Positions 10,611 to 20,780 are shown, counted from the first letter of the stretch. The stretch: DNA of 64,000 bases from Candidatus Methanomethylophilaceae archaeon (GCA_944320495.1 CALUHR010000003.1:62001-126000), one strand, 5' to 3'. Notes: generated by a model not told the origin, from the sequence alone. Program-made: numbers and translations.

Positions 10611-11902
10611 ATCCTACCTCTCATGTACCATACTGCGACGATCGCGACGATGACCACAATGATGACCACGACGATCCACAGCGGGAATCCGCCGTCGTCG
10701 GCGGGCTCCTTGGGCTCGTCGGGTTCGTCGATGCCTCCGGGGTCGAGAATGGGCGTCACTTCACCATCGATGTTTACGACCGTGTTGGTGCTGATACCCG
10801 AAAGCGTGTAGATGCCCTCGGCAAAACTGATGCTGCCCCTATTGGATGTCACATCGGCATCGCCCCTGAGCACATAACCGTCGGTGACGTTCACCTGGAA
10901 CGACACGCTACGGTCGCCTTGACTGACAACGGTGTATTCGAGACCGACGGTGGTATTGAACGTGACCGTGTAGACACGATCGATATGGATTGTCGATGAC
11001 CCTCCACCGGCGACCTCGGTCTGCCCGGAGATCGTCACGGTCGTGTCGGAATCTATGTCGCTGAGGGTGTAGACACCATTCGAGGAGGAGATAACCCCTC
11101 CGTCCGATGTTACCTCTATGTCACCTATAAGATTGAAACCCCCGACCACGTTCACCATGAACGTCACACTATCGCCTGTCTGACCGATGACCCTGTACTC
11201 CAGACCCCGGTCCGTCTCGAACAGGACAAGATGGTTCTGCACCTCAACGGGCGGATTGTCGGGCCCCTCTGTCCCCTGAGAAGTCCACTTGGCGTAGACC
11301 GTCAGATCATCGTAAATCGGATTCTTCGTGTTAAGATTCTGGCTGAATCCCGTGTCCGTATACCATCCAGCGAACTCGTAACCGACCTTCTCCGGTGCTA
11401 CATAGGGCTCCAGGAAATGGTCGTCTCCGACCTTGACAACGGTCTTGTTGGTGATCGTCTGACGGTCAAAGACATAGGATCCATCCATGAACACAATCTC
11501 GATCTCCCCCTCCGATCCGAAGACGTGAAGTGGCGTCAGATAGAGAGTCATGGCATCGCTCTCATCAGGATCGATGGTGGAAGTCACAGTCTGTACTACC
11601 TTGACTGAATCTATACTCTCGTCTGAGAGATCCAGAGTCACCGAGAACTCATTCTCGTGGTATTGGTCTGCACCTATCGGGGAACCGCTCTTATCATAGA
11701 ACGAGACGACCCAGTCGACGGTCCTGTCAGTCTGCACTCCGCTGTATCTCAGCGTCGGGTGGTCCCCGTAGCAGTAGTAGTACTCGGACTCCCCTTCACT
11801 CCCAGAGTCGCCGACGTCGGCATCCGCTTCCGCGGATGCGAGGAACGGCAGGCATAACAGCACGAGAGCGACGGGAATCACTATCCTCAGTATGTCTTTC
11901 AT
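10607..11902 (-). CDS. membrane-anchored surface protein with one InlB-type repeat
   Basis: The 431-aa product has an N-terminal signal peptide (IVIPVALVLLCLPFLASAEA) and a C-terminal membrane helix (FPLWIVVVIIVVIVAIVAVWY) ending in RGRI, so most of the chain is outside the cell. Residues ~165-225 form one Flg_new/InlB-type unit (EKVGYEFAGWYTD ... NPIYDDLTVYAKW). After that come two related ~90-aa modules sharing the pattern LEYRVIGQTGDSVTFMVNV...DIEVTSDGGVIS..GVYTLSDI and LEYTVVSQGDRSVSFQVNV...DADVTSNRGSIS..GIYTLSGI. No enzymatic motif is visible. It is co-transcribed with the winged-helix regulator. Confidence 0.75.
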   Translation of the reverse strand: MKDILRIVIPVALVLLCLPFLASAEADADVGDSGSEGESEYYYCYGDHPTLRYSGVQTDRTVDWVVSFYDKSGSPIGADQYHENEFSVTLDLSDESIDSVKVVQTVTSTIDPDESDAMTLYLTPLHVFGSEGEIEIVFMDGSYVFDRQTITNKTVVKVGDDHFLEPYVAPEKVGYEFAGWYTDTGFSQNLNTKNPIYDDLTVYAKWTSQGTEGPDNPPVEVQNHLVLFETDRGLEYRVIGQTGDSVTFMVNVVGGFNLIGDIEVTSDGGVISSSNGVYTLSDIDSDTTVTISGQTEVAGGGSSTIHIDRVYTVTFNTTVGLEYTVVSQGDRSVSFQVNVTDGYVLRGDADVTSNRGSISFAEGIYTLSGISTNTVVNIDGEVTPILDPGGIDEPDEPKEPADDGGFPLWIVVVIIVVIVAIVAVWYMRGRI

Positions 11903-11943
11903 CTTTCATCCTCCAGCAATGAAGGGGGCCGAGCCCCCTGTTT

Positions 11944-13128
11944 TCAGGCGCCTTCTATCACGACACCCGCCTGTATGGCATCGATATCCGATACGACGTT
12001 CAGCACTACGTAGTCCTGATTGCTCACGCCGTCGAGGATGTAGGAGACACAGATCCTGTACTGACCGATACCGCCCGTAGGAACCTCCATGTTATCGGTA
12101 TAGCTGGTATAGCGGTCACCGTCATCGCCGATGATCCTGACACCGACGACATCCAGCGATGACTCGGAGTCAACTGGAATGGAGACACTGAGCTTCACTG
12201 TGCTGCCCTGCTGTGCGGTGTATGTGTTACCCCCCTCGGTGGGCTCTTTGAAGTTGGTAGATTCACTGGTGAGGGCAATCGTCACATCCGTTTCTGTAGC
12301 CTCTTTGTTGGAAATTGTAAGGGAGTACTCCGTGACGGTTCCACTGGAGTCGGTAGCGTAGACTGCAACAGTTACTGTGTTATTGTTACCGTCAGCGATC
12401 TTCTCCGTCATCATGCCGGACACGATGCCGTCAGGAGACATGGAAAGCCCCTGAGGGAGTCTGACAGCATACCAGCTCATGTCTGCTGGAACATCAGTAG
12501 GAGACTCTCCGTCTACCTGGATCTTCTGGTAGAACGGAATGCCTACAGGGACCTTCATTTCGACGAGGGATATAGCCTGAGTCTGACCCTTTACAGTCAC
12601 ATCGATGACACCATAGACGGAGGGAACAACGTAGTTACTAGAGCCTGTGGTAACGGAACACTTGATTCCGAAGACGCCAGACGTAGCACCATCTGTGGCA
12701 GTGATGCGGAGGATGTACGTTCCGAGATCCTCCGTCTTCTCCATCTTGAATTTCAGGGCATCATTCTGGAAGGATACACCATTGTTATCCGTTATTGCAT
12801 TGGCCGCCTCCAGAGAGGTACCTGCCTGAATAGTCCTCTTCGCCAGGATATCGTTTTCTCCGCTGAAGTCATAGGTGTATGGGCCCTCGCTACCAGTGGC
12901 CTGGGCGATCTCCCATGTGAGGGTGTATCCCAGAGGGAGATACTCCGCCTCGGAGACCTTCAGCATGACCACGGCATCGCTGCCGCCTTTGATCACATCT
13001 ACTTCGACGTTTCCGAGCGCCGGATCCTCAATTGTATCGGCATCCGAGCCCTGAATCGCCATGGCTCCGGCAAGGGCGGCGGCCACCATGACCGTCACCG
13101 CGACAAGAGCCACAATTTTGCTGTTCAT
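11944..13128 (-). CDS. secreted protein with Ig-like/cadherin-like domain
   Basis: The 394-aa product begins with a signal peptide (KIVALVAVTVMVAAALAGAMAIQGSDA). It lacks a C-terminal membrane helix and ends DIDAIQAGVVIEGA, so it is probably released or held by another surface component. Residues ~185-275 (VPVGIPFYQKIQV ... WYAVRLPQGLSMSPDGIVSGMMTE ... VAVYATDSSGTVTEYSLTI) match the putative-Ig (He_PIG) pattern L-P-x-G-L-x-x-x-x-x-G-x-x-x-G. Codon use is less GC-rich than in the housekeeping genes. It lies between two other surface-protein genes on the same strand. Function beyond surface structure or adhesion is unknown. Confidence 0.7.
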   Translation of the reverse strand: MNSKIVALVAVTVMVAAALAGAMAIQGSDADTIEDPALGNVEVDVIKGGSDAVVMLKVSEAEYLPLGYTLTWEIAQATGSEGPYTYDFSGENDILAKRTIQAGTSLEAANAITDNNGVSFQNDALKFKMEKTEDLGTYILRITATDGATSGVFGIKCSVTTGSSNYVVPSVYGVIDVTVKGQTQAISLVEMKVPVGIPFYQKIQVDGESPTDVPADMSWYAVRLPQGLSMSPDGIVSGMMTEKIADGNNNTVTVAVYATDSSGTVTEYSLTISNKEATETDVTIALTSESTNFKEPTEGGNTYTAQQGSTVKLSVSIPVDSESSLDVVGVRIIGDDGDRYTSYTDNMEVPTGGIGQYRICVSYILDGVSNQDYVVLNVVSDIDAIQAGVVIEGA

Positions 13129-13189
13129 TCTATCACCTTGTTGCTTGGCCCCGAGATCGCCTCATCAGCGGACTCGAGCCGAAGTTGTT

Positions 13190-16100
13190 TCATGGGATCC
13201 TCGGCTGCGACAGCAATCGGCGTCCGCTGCCTACCGCCTCCAATCCGCCTTCTAGATCCGGAAGGATCGTGATGGTCAGTCCCGTCCCGTCATGGAACAC
13301 TGTGAACTGCCCAGTTCCCGCCCCTTCCACTTTAAGAGTCTTGGAGTCCGCATCGTAGGATACCAGATGCGTATCGCTCCATGTGAACACATGGACCTGG
13401 AATCCGGGAACCCCGAGATCGACAACCACACCCTGCGCGAACTGCGACTGGGTGGCCGTCACGCTTATGACTTCGGGAACCCCCGCTTCGCCCGTGAGCC
13501 GCGGCATCGCATAGTATGTTATGGTCTGGGAATCACCAGCCTCGATGGAATCGACCACGGCATAGACGCCGTCGGACATCTCCATCCAGACCTGGGAGTC
13601 CCCCACAACCAGGACACTCGCATTGTCGCAGTGCGGTGCTTTCTTTTCCGAGATAATGGTCCATCTCTCACTGTCGAAGAGTGAACCGTCCAGAGAACGG
13701 TACTCTATGGTGTAGGCTATCAGGTCGAGATGCACCGTGCCCTCGAACCTGTCGGACGTCAGCGGGATGCTGATCGTTCCGGTCTCGAATCCTTCCAGAC
13801 CCACCGTGAGCTGGGTGCTGTTGTACGCATCCGTCGGCACCTGTGCGGTGAAGATCATACGAGCGTCGGAGATAGTGCCGTCGACAATCGTGACAGTCGA
13901 GGAGGATCCGAGGCTGAAGTCAAACCTTATCGACATCCCCGTGAGCCTGGATACCATCTCCTCATCCAGCTCGTTCTCGCTCTCATCGCGGAATACCACG
14001 ATGATTGACACCTCTGTGCTCTGGAGCGTCGCGATGAGCTCCACATCCACCGTTCCGAGGACAAGATACACCATTGAGGAACCTGTCATGGTTCCGGCAT
14101 CGGTGCCGACCTGGGAGGTGGACATGGTGTATGCATCCTCAGTGACAACGGTCAGGATGTACCCCTCGAAGAGAACATCCCCTTCTTGGGCTTCGACCGC
14201 TCCGCTCTCGTTTCCGGATACATCCACGGATGCGACATTCACTGATGATATCCCTTCCCCGATGTCCTTGAGCTCCACCTGCCGGTAGACGGAGAACGTT
14301 AGCTCCACATCCTCCTGGACATCGAGATTCAGTGTCACACTCACGGTCACCCTCCCGCCAATGCTCCCACTATCCGAATCAGTGAGCATCCTCTCGCCCA
14401 TCCACATCGCGTAGCGGTAGCCTGTGGGAAGACTGACTGAGATCGTGATCGATCCAGAGTCAACGACGGCACCCTTCGAATCAGGATTGTTGCCGGTAAA
14501 CGATATGCTTCCGAAACTCCCGAATGAGATCGTCGCTGAGCCATCGCCGAGACCGCTGGAAAGGCCATCGTCCCCGGTGTAACCTACGGTGACGGTGACC
14601 CCAGTCCTGAGATGGATCTCCAGCTCCAGGGTCCCCTCACCATCGTCACCGGCATTCGGCACTACAAACGCCATCTCCATCCCGGGGACCCCGCTGATGG
14701 CTACGCTGTTGTCTCCATAGGAACAGACAGCGGATGAGATCCTGTAGCCATCATCAGCGGTCACGACGACCCTGAGCCCGAACGCCACGCTCAGTGTGGC
14801 ATTCCAGGAACCCGAGCTCGGAGTCCAAGATATCTCCTCTGTGGACCAGAGCCCCTCGAACGAGAGCACTGAACTGGGGTCGCCACCCTCGACGATGACT
14901 TTCATTGTGTACTCGTTCGGCTCCCAAGGCACGTACAGTGTGGTGTCGGTGTACAGGACTGTATCGTCGAAAGAGAATTCGTCTGCATCCGTGAATCCCC
15001 CAACAGGTGCTGAGGAACTCAGGGTCCAGTACTTTCCTGCGAGATGATACCCGGGATATGCCGTGGCGGCCGTGCCGTCCCAGGGTATGACCAGTCCCTC
15101 CCCTTCATCTCCCGGTTCGCCGATGCCGTTGGCCTTCAGCGTGGTCCCGGGTCTGATGTAGACGCTGGTGGTCTCTAGATGGACGTACTGTCCGACGAAA
15201 GAGACCTTGATGCCGAACTTGGCGGTGAGGGTCAGTGACTCCTTGAGCTCGGACGTCATGTTGTACTTCAGAGTCTCGCTGACGTACCAGCCGTCGAGAC
15301 TTTTGAAATATGTGAAGATCGACCCATCTTTCAAGGTTTCGTCGGGGATTAGCGTCAGGAGCCATCCCATCATCTCCCCGATGGTCCCGGTGACCTGCTG
15401 ACCGTCCCTCATGTATGTAATGGTCTCGCTCTCGAGGATGCCTCCGAAGGGGATCTTGATGGATTCCGAGGGGGAATCTGACCATACGAAGGTGTAGATT
15501 CCAGTACTCTGATCCATGGTCACTTCGAGACCGTGTACTTCCCCGTCGATGTCCTTGTATTGAAGGGCCAGGTCCACGGGCTTGGCCTCTTGGAAATGAA
15601 CCGTGACACGATAGTTCACAGTCTCACTACCAGCGGTAGCAACCACGGTGAACACTGTGGACTGCATCTCGCCATCGCCGGAATAGAATATCCTCATTAC
15701 CGAGTCCTTGACACCGCCCTCTCCGAACTCCTTACCTTTGGCATCGGAACCGTTGAGGCCGTCGCTCATGTACTGCGATGCCACCCAGCCCTTGCTGGAC
15801 AGATACGTGGTGTCCGCGAACAGCGTCAGATCCCCGTCGACATCGCTCGTAATCGTGTAGGAGTGCCTGTTTCCGAGGGAGGGGAATAGGACATACCCGG
15901 TACCAGTGCAACGTCCGCCCGACACGGTGGTCATTATGGTGACAGACAGATCGATCGTTTCCGGTACGCTCCTGGGGAGGACGTTGAGCGTGACCTCGAC
16001 ATCGACGAAGTTCACGGGCAGATAGCTTACACTCCCGTTTAGCGTATACGGGATTACCTCCGCCAGGTGCAGAGTGATCACCCCTACGTTCCCCGTCGTC

Positions 16101-19100
16101 CCGAAGACGGTCGTTTGATTCATACCGAGATATGAGTTCGATATCAGGGAAGCATCGACGCGTATGGCGAAGTCGTTGGCATTTCCTACTTCTTCGTATG
16201 CCGAATCACCGCTGAAATAGTACCTCTGGAGCGAATCCCTGCCGGATCCGCTCACATATTCGTGGGTCTTTACGGCGACCTGCTTGGTATTATCCCCGGC
16301 ATCGGATCCGCTGATGGTCATGCTGAAGAAGTCCGAAACGCCAATATCATCAACCGGATTGAATCCGTCTGCCCTCACGTAGCTGTTGTAATCACCCTCT
16401 GTCAGGATATAGAACCCGTTCTGGACAGTGGGATTCGCATATGCCGCTGCGTACGCCAGCATAGAGCCGTTGGACATGTGCGGAAGGATCGCGGTGCCGG
16501 TGGCGCTCCAGTTCTGGGACCCGTCATCCGATGTCGTCCCGAAGTTCAGGACCATCCCCACGCTTACATGCCCCGAGATATACCAGGTCTTGGTCTGGCT
16601 GTTGCCGGTTCCATATATGTAGCTAGCAGGGGAAAGTCTCCCACTATCATCCCTGATGACAAAGCCTGACTCCTCGTCAGTGTACATTGATCCCACAGCA
16701 AAGGCTCCGTAATAGGTATCGCCGGCGGCCCTCGATATGATCGTGTATCCTTTGATGAGTCCTATCCCGTCATCTTTGTTATTCGGACCGATGTCGTCGG
16801 GACCGAGGATGTAGAGCATCCTCCCATCGCGCAGGACGATCTCGTTACCGGTCCCATCCTCATATCCTGTCGTATAGTCCCCGGACTGGGCCAGGTTTCC
16901 GTCGATGTAGCTCTCGTAGCTCTGGATGCCCGATGTCTGAGCCCTCAGATCCAAGACTGTCCCGCCGCCCAGGACGAGCTTCTTCGTGATGCTGTTGATG
17001 GAGACGCTGATGGAAAGGCCCGTGGACGTTCCGTCAGCTGATCCTTCCACGACGATACTGGCATTCTCTATCAGAAGCTCGTTAGCACGCTGGATGGACT
17101 GGATGAAATATTCGCAATCCTGATCGTAATCATGGATGCTGATGGTCGACGTGCCGCCTATCGCACTGTAGTTCCCCTGCCCGAAGATATCGCCGTAGAT
17201 GCTGATCTTCGGAACATCCGATACATCGCTGGGACCTGGCATCACATATCCTGCGAAACCGATGGATGGAACGGGACCGCCGGAAATCTCGATCGTAACA
17301 TCCCCCATCAGCAGCTCGCTGCCCTCCTGGAACGCGGCCTCGCCAGGGGAGTTGAGGTTACCTCCGCCGTAGATGCTGTTGATCCTGAGGTCGTATCCCG
17401 AAACACCGTTGTAGACGGTCAAATACGGAACCGCACCCTCGGCCTCGACGGCGCAAGAGCCCACGAGGATTGTGGCATCCATCAGGGAATGACCCATGAA
17501 GCCCCCTCCATAGACGCCCTGCATGACGACACCGGCCAGGAGACGGATGCTGACGCTACCGACGGCATTTTTGGATTGGTTGCCATCGTAGTCTTGGGGG
17601 GCATCGTGGCCGAGCCTGCTTCCCCCATAGACGCTACCGTTTATCGTAGCACCGTTGATGACCAGCGTCCTCTCGCCGTTCGACATTATGGACTTCGCAT
17701 CGGAGGCCTCGGGCTCATCATCCGGCACTACACCGTAGCCACCGCCGTAGACGTCGCCGTTGACTGTGGAGCCTCCTCCGATGCTGATGCACACCGATTC
17801 TGCTTCGGTGTACGCAGCCGCTCCTCCTCCGAACACCGCATACTGGGTGCTCGTCTCGCCGACATTCGATGCGAACACCGAGACGGAGATGCTATCCACA
17901 TCCACCTTTGCGATATCTGGTTGACCTGTGACCCCTTTACCTCCGCCGAAGATCGCCCCAAGAACTTTGGCTGGATTCGCGGTGGAACCAGTCACGATGA
18001 CGGAGATCGAGGGCCCGGAGACCAGACCGAGTGCCCCTCCCCCATAGACGGATTCTTCGACCGTGCCGCCGGAGATGGTGACGGACGTGCCACCGGTGAC
18101 CATCGCGACATCCTTGCTGGTGTCTCCATCGACTCCCATGCCTCCGCCGTAGACGGATTCTTCGACCGTGCCGCCGGAGATGGTGACGGACGTGCCGCCG
18201 AAGACAGAGGCCACATCTGATGTGCCCTTGCCGTTGTATACGACGCCTTCACCTCCTCCGTATATTGAACCCACGACAGTCCCATCTTGCATGATGATGC
18301 TCGTGGTCCCGTAGACATAGGCTTTTCCTGTAGGATCGTCTTTTGTTTCTGCATATTCAGCTTCACTGAGCGGATCTGCCCCTCCGCTACCGCCGCCGAA
18401 AACCGATCCTGTGATCTTTCCCCCGAGGATATTGACAGTGGTGGACCCCTGTTCGTCAGTATAGACGGTTCCCACGGTTCCTCTGAACCCTCCCCCATAT
18501 ACCGAGCCGTTCACAACCGCCGATTCCTTGATTGTCACATCAGTGTACCTGACTCCAGGCCCTTTCGTACTTGCAAAGGTGTCCCAACCACCTCCAAGCA
18601 CATCTCCCGGATATTCTGATGTCCCCACCTTTGCGGAGCCACCGATGACGACATTTGCCGTCACCACCGGGAACTCATCTGATGGGTTGCCGTCGGTCAC
18701 CGCGCCGCAGACCATGTACACGACGTACGAATCCCCGGCTACTGTGACGTTGGCAGTGTCCACGTGAGATGACTGGCCTGACCTCCCTCCACCCTGGACT
18801 GCGAACACCTTGGCTTTGCCGACGATATCGACATTGCTCGTAACGACTTCACCAAGACGAGAGCCGCCGACGACCGTCTGATAGACGGAGTTCGTAATCG
18901 AATGGATGTTCCCATCCCAGATGCTTCCTCCGGCGATGAGAACGTTGGTCTCCGACAGCTTCGACTTATTACTCTGGACCCCGTGCCCCCCATAGACGGA
19001 ATCCGTCACCGTCCCGCCGAGGATCTTCACGGATGTTGTGGCTTCAGCGGAGCTGGATCCGGATGAACCACCCATTATTGTCTGATAATTGCCACTGAAG

Positions 19101-20104
19101 ATGACTATGTCGGATGAAGTTCCACTGGAGGAGAGTCCGCTTACCTGCACACCTTTACTGGAATCTGAGATCCCCGTGCCCAGTATGACGGACTTACTGT
19201 TCCCACGGATACCTTCATCTTGATTTCCGTGAGCGTTTGCAGATGCTTCCTTTCCGTCAATACGGACATTATCGATGATACAATCCGCTTGGATGTCCCA
19301 GGTGGAGTTAAAATTCAGAGTCTTTAGAGAACCATTCTTGCTGTCGCTGTCTGAGACGTAGCTCCTGATCGTGACGGTCTTGTTTATCGTGCTTACGGCG
19401 ATGTTCCGACTCTCATTATCATCGAAATACAGAAGGATGATGCTGCGATATTTTGCCTGGGGACCATCAACAATTGATATTCCTTCATTCCACCACCCAT
19501 CAAAGACACTATCTTCACAACCATTCAGCGCATAGTCCAATGTCGTCGGTTCAGACCGCGTTCCATCGTCTCTTTCCCGATGGACCAGCGAACTATTTCC
19601 GTTATCATCGTCATCATGCCCATCAACATAGCGGACATCGTAAAGTGTGTCCCACTGAGCTGTGAGTGTCAGAGTCTTATTATTCCAAAGCCCAGCATAC
19701 TCTGATGATAGGAGATCCGTTCCCGGATCGACGACATAGTCAGTTCCCGAGACCTTCCATCCGACGAACACAATCGTCTGTTTTTTCACATAGTCTTCTA
19801 TGATATACCAATCTTCCACGGTATTCGCATAACCGGCTCCCGTGACGACGGTCGCATGCTCATCTATGCTACTAGAATAACCAGAAGAGGCCGTACTCCA
19901 GAACTGCGGGTTGTATTCGGCCACAGCATAGCCGTCGTACTTCACCTTCACATTCTGATAGCCTGTGCTGTCCGGGTCACTGTTGTTCCCTGTAGGCAGG
20001 CCTTTTACTGTGCCCGGCTCATACACGACATAGTAGTCATCATCGGTGAAGTCCGTATCATCCGGATCTGCCGAATACAGGACGGTGATGCACGATAGCA
20101 GCAT
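13190..20104 (-). CDS. giant secreted adhesin-like protein (VYGGG repeats), N-terminus out of frame at a poly-G tract
   Basis: The longest simple frame gives 2,304 aa from an ATG at 20104, but that Met lies inside the hydrophobic core of a signal peptide; the frame continues upstream (SVRAFAILAVAL before MLLSC). A good start, ATG at 20243 preceded by AAGGAG, is joined to this frame only if the G8 run at 20192-20199 loses one base, giving MAIQTCTMGRSRLSLGG... then the signal peptide. The mature part holds one InlB-type unit (~90-150), then about 14 beta-helix-like repeats with S-V-Y-G-G-G and T-V-x-I-S-G-G-T-V motifs, then repeated beta-rich modules. It resembles adhesin-like proteins of gut methanogens. 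No C-terminal membrane anchor is visible. Two other surface genes follow on the same strand. Confidence 0.8.
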   Translation of the reverse strand: MLLSCITVLYSADPDDTDFTDDDYYVVYEPGTVKGLPTGNNSDPDSTGYQNVKVKYDGYAVAEYNPQFWSTASSGYSSSIDEHATVVTGAGYANTVEDWYIIEDYVKKQTIVFVGWKVSGTDYVVDPGTDLLSSEYAGLWNNKTLTLTAQWDTLYDVRYVDGHDDDDNGNSSLVHRERDDGTRSEPTTLDYALNGCEDSVFDGWWNEGISIVDGPQAKYRSIILLYFDDNESRNIAVSTINKTVTIRSYVSDSDSKNGSLKTLNFNSTWDIQADCIIDNVRIDGKEASANAHGNQDEGIRGNSKSVILGTGISDSSKGVQVSGLSSSGTSSDIVIFSGNYQTIMGGSSGSSSAEATTSVKILGGTVTDSVYGGHGVQSNKSKLSETNVLIAGGSIWDGNIHSITNSVYQTVVGGSRLGEVVTSNVDIVGKAKVFAVQGGGRSGQSSHVDTANVTVAGDSYVVYMVCGAVTDGNPSDEFPVVTANVVIGGSAKVGTSEYPGDVLGGGWDTFASTKGPGVRYTDVTIKESAVVNGSVYGGGFRGTVGTVYTDEQGSTTVNILGGKITGSVFGGGSGGADPLSEAEYAETKDDPTGKAYVYGTTSIIMQDGTVVGSIYGGGEGVVYNGKGTSDVASVFGGTSVTISGGTVEESVYGGGMGVDGDTSKDVAMVTGGTSVTISGGTVEESVYGGGALGLVSGPSISVIVTGSTANPAKVLGAIFGGGKGVTGQPDIAKVDVDSISVSVFASNVGETSTQYAVFGGGAAAYTEAESVCISIGGGSTVNGDVYGGGYGVVPDDEPEASDAKSIMSNGERTLVINGATINGSVYGGSRLGHDAPQDYDGNQSKNAVGSVSIRLLAGVVMQGVYGGGFMGHSLMDATILVGSCAVEAEGAVPYLTVYNGVSGYDLRINSIYGGGNLNSPGEAAFQEGSELLMGDVTIEISGGPVPSIGFAGYVMPGPSDVSDVPKISIYGDIFGQGNYSAIGGTSTISIHDYDQDCEYFIQSIQRANELLIENASIVVEGSADGTSTGLSISVSINSITKKLVLGGGTVLDLRAQTSGIQSYESYIDGNLAQSGDYTTGYEDGTGNEIVLRDGRMLYILGPDDIGPNNKDDGIGLIKGYTIISRAAGDTYYGAFAVGSMYTDEESGFVIRDDSGRLSPASYIYGTGNSQTKTWYISGHVSVGMVLNFGTTSDDGSQNWSATGTAILPHMSNGSMLAYAAAYANPTVQNGFYILTEGDYNSYVRADGFNPVDDIGVSDFFSMTISGSDAGDNTKQVAVKTHEYVSGSGRDSLQRYYFSGDSAYEEVGNANDFAIRVDASLISNSYLGMNQTTVFGTTGNVGVITLHLAEVIPYTLNGSVSYLPVNFVDVEVTLNVLPRSVPETIDLSVTIMTTVSGGRCTGTGYVLFPSLGNRHSYTITSDVDGDLTLFADTTYLSSKGWVASQYMSDGLNGSDAKGKEFGEGGVKDSVMRIFYSGDGEMQSTVFTVVATAGSETVNYRVTVHFQEAKPVDLALQYKDIDGEVHGLEVTMDQSTGIYTFVWSDSPSESIKIPFGGILESETITYMRDGQQVTGTIGEMMGWLLTLIPDETLKDGSIFTYFKSLDGWYVSETLKYNMTSELKESLTLTAKFGIKVSFVGQYVHLETTSVYIRPGTTLKANGIGEPGDEGEGLVIPWDGTAATAYPGYHLAGKYWTLSSSAPVGGFTDADEFSFDDTVLYTDTTLYVPWEPNEYTMKVIVEGGDPSSVLSFEGLWSTEEISWTPSSGSWNATLSVAFGLRVVVTADDGYRISSAVCSYGDNSVAISGVPGMEMAFVVPNAGDDGEGTLELEIHLRTGVTVTVGYTGDDGLSSGLGDGSATISFGSFGSISFTGNNPDSKGAVVDSGSITISVSLPTGYRYAMWMGERMLTDSDSGSIGGRVTVSVTLNLDVQEDVELTFSVYRQVELKDIGEGISSVNVASVDVSGNESGAVEAQEGDVLFEGYILTVVTEDAYTMSTSQVGTDAGTMTGSSMVYLVLGTVDVELIATLQSTEVSIIVVFRDESENELDEEMVSRLTGMSIRFDFSLGSSSTVTIVDGTISDARMIFTAQVPTDAYNSTQLTVGLEGFETGTISIPLTSDRFEGTVHLDLIAYTIEYRSLDGSLFDSERWTIISEKKAPHCDNASVLVVGDSQVWMEMSDGVYAVVDSIEAGDSQTITYYAMPRLTGEAGVPEVISVTATQSQFAQGVVVDLGVPGFQVHVFTWSDTHLVSYDADSKTLKVEGAGTGQFTVFHDGTGLTITILPDLEGGLEAVGSGRRLLSQPRIP
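18045..18197 (-). repeat. 105-bp direct repeat inside the giant adhesin
   Basis: The stretch starting TAGACGGATTCTTCGACC at 18045 recurs at 18150, with close to 50 bases matching almost exactly. It encodes the repeated G-G-T-S-V-T-I-S-G-G-T-V-E-E-S-V-Y-G-G-G unit. The 35-codon step keeps the frame, so recombination here would change repeat number without breaking the gene. Confidence 0.8.
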
Positions 20105-20191
20105 GAGGGCTACAGCTAGGATCGCGAAGGCTCTGACAGAGTGCTTATGACTTCCTCCACTCGTCCTCGCAAACAGGGAAATCCCCTCCCT

Positions 20192-20199
20192 CCCCCCCC
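20192..20199 (-). repeat. poly-G (G8) tract at the 5' end of the giant adhesin gene
   Basis: Eight C on the plus strand read as eight G in the mRNA. Upstream, the frame from the SD-preceded ATG (20243) ends after 32 codons at TAA. Downstream, the adhesin frame is one base off. With seven G the two join exactly and produce a full signal peptide. This is the layout of a slipped-strand on/off switch; an assembly error is the alternative. Confidence 0.7.
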
Positions 20200-20240
20200 A
20201 GCGAAAGCCGGGAACGACCCATAGTGCATGTCTGAATCGC

Positions 20241-20255
20241 CATTGGATGCTCCTT
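20241..20255 (-). promoter_or_regulatory. Shine-Dalgarno and likely true start of the giant adhesin gene
   Basis: The minus strand reads AAGGAGCATCCAATG, a strong ribosome site 6 bases before ATG. A TATA-like AAATATTATAATATAG lies at about 20318-20335 further upstream. Together they argue that translation starts at 20243, before the poly-G tract. Confidence 0.6.
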
Positions 20256-20780
20256 CATACCTGGTCTAGGAAACATATTCTGTGGAACATGTTCATAGCT
20301 TGATTTTCCACTCCACTATATTATAATATTTACGCTATTGTGTACTATGGAGAATACAAATTGTACCAAATGTACGGAACGAAGTGAAATTAAAACGCCG
20401 TTAAGTCCGAGTTCGGTGTTAACTCGAGATTTCGACGAAACTGCATAATGCATGGTCTGAGAACCGAATATCCTATTCCTTAACGCGAAAAACCAGGGCG
20501 GAAACGGCCGCTTTTCTTCCGAAACCCCCGTTCCGATGCGGAGATCCCCCAATGTTCCGACCCCTTAGTAACACCCGGATCGCCCGATCCGCCGCGGACG
20601 CTGGCCTTCATCCGCAATCCTACCATCGGGTGCGTTGGTTATGTCAATCCGCAAAACATACAATTTATTCCATTCATAGTTTCACATTTCATACGTATTT
20701 TTCATACGAATAATAAGTATTAACAACGTGAGATTTCCATAAAAAACTAGTTATTTAACCTCAGATTAACATTCATCATT
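20256..20780. other. AT-rich divergent intergenic region
   Basis: No convincing gene is seen. The region separates the giant adhesin (minus) from the ATPase (plus). It holds a minus-strand TATA-like stretch at about 20318-20335 and a very AT-rich segment at about 20640-20770 with several TATA-like elements that probably drive the ATPase gene. A 78-aa minus frame at 20316-20552 has no protein-like features and reads across that promoter. Confidence 0.6.

Noticed and set aside
20316..20552. 78-codon minus-strand frame in the adhesin-ATPase gap
   Set aside because: It covers the AT-rich promoter, has no ribosome site and no recognisable protein character.
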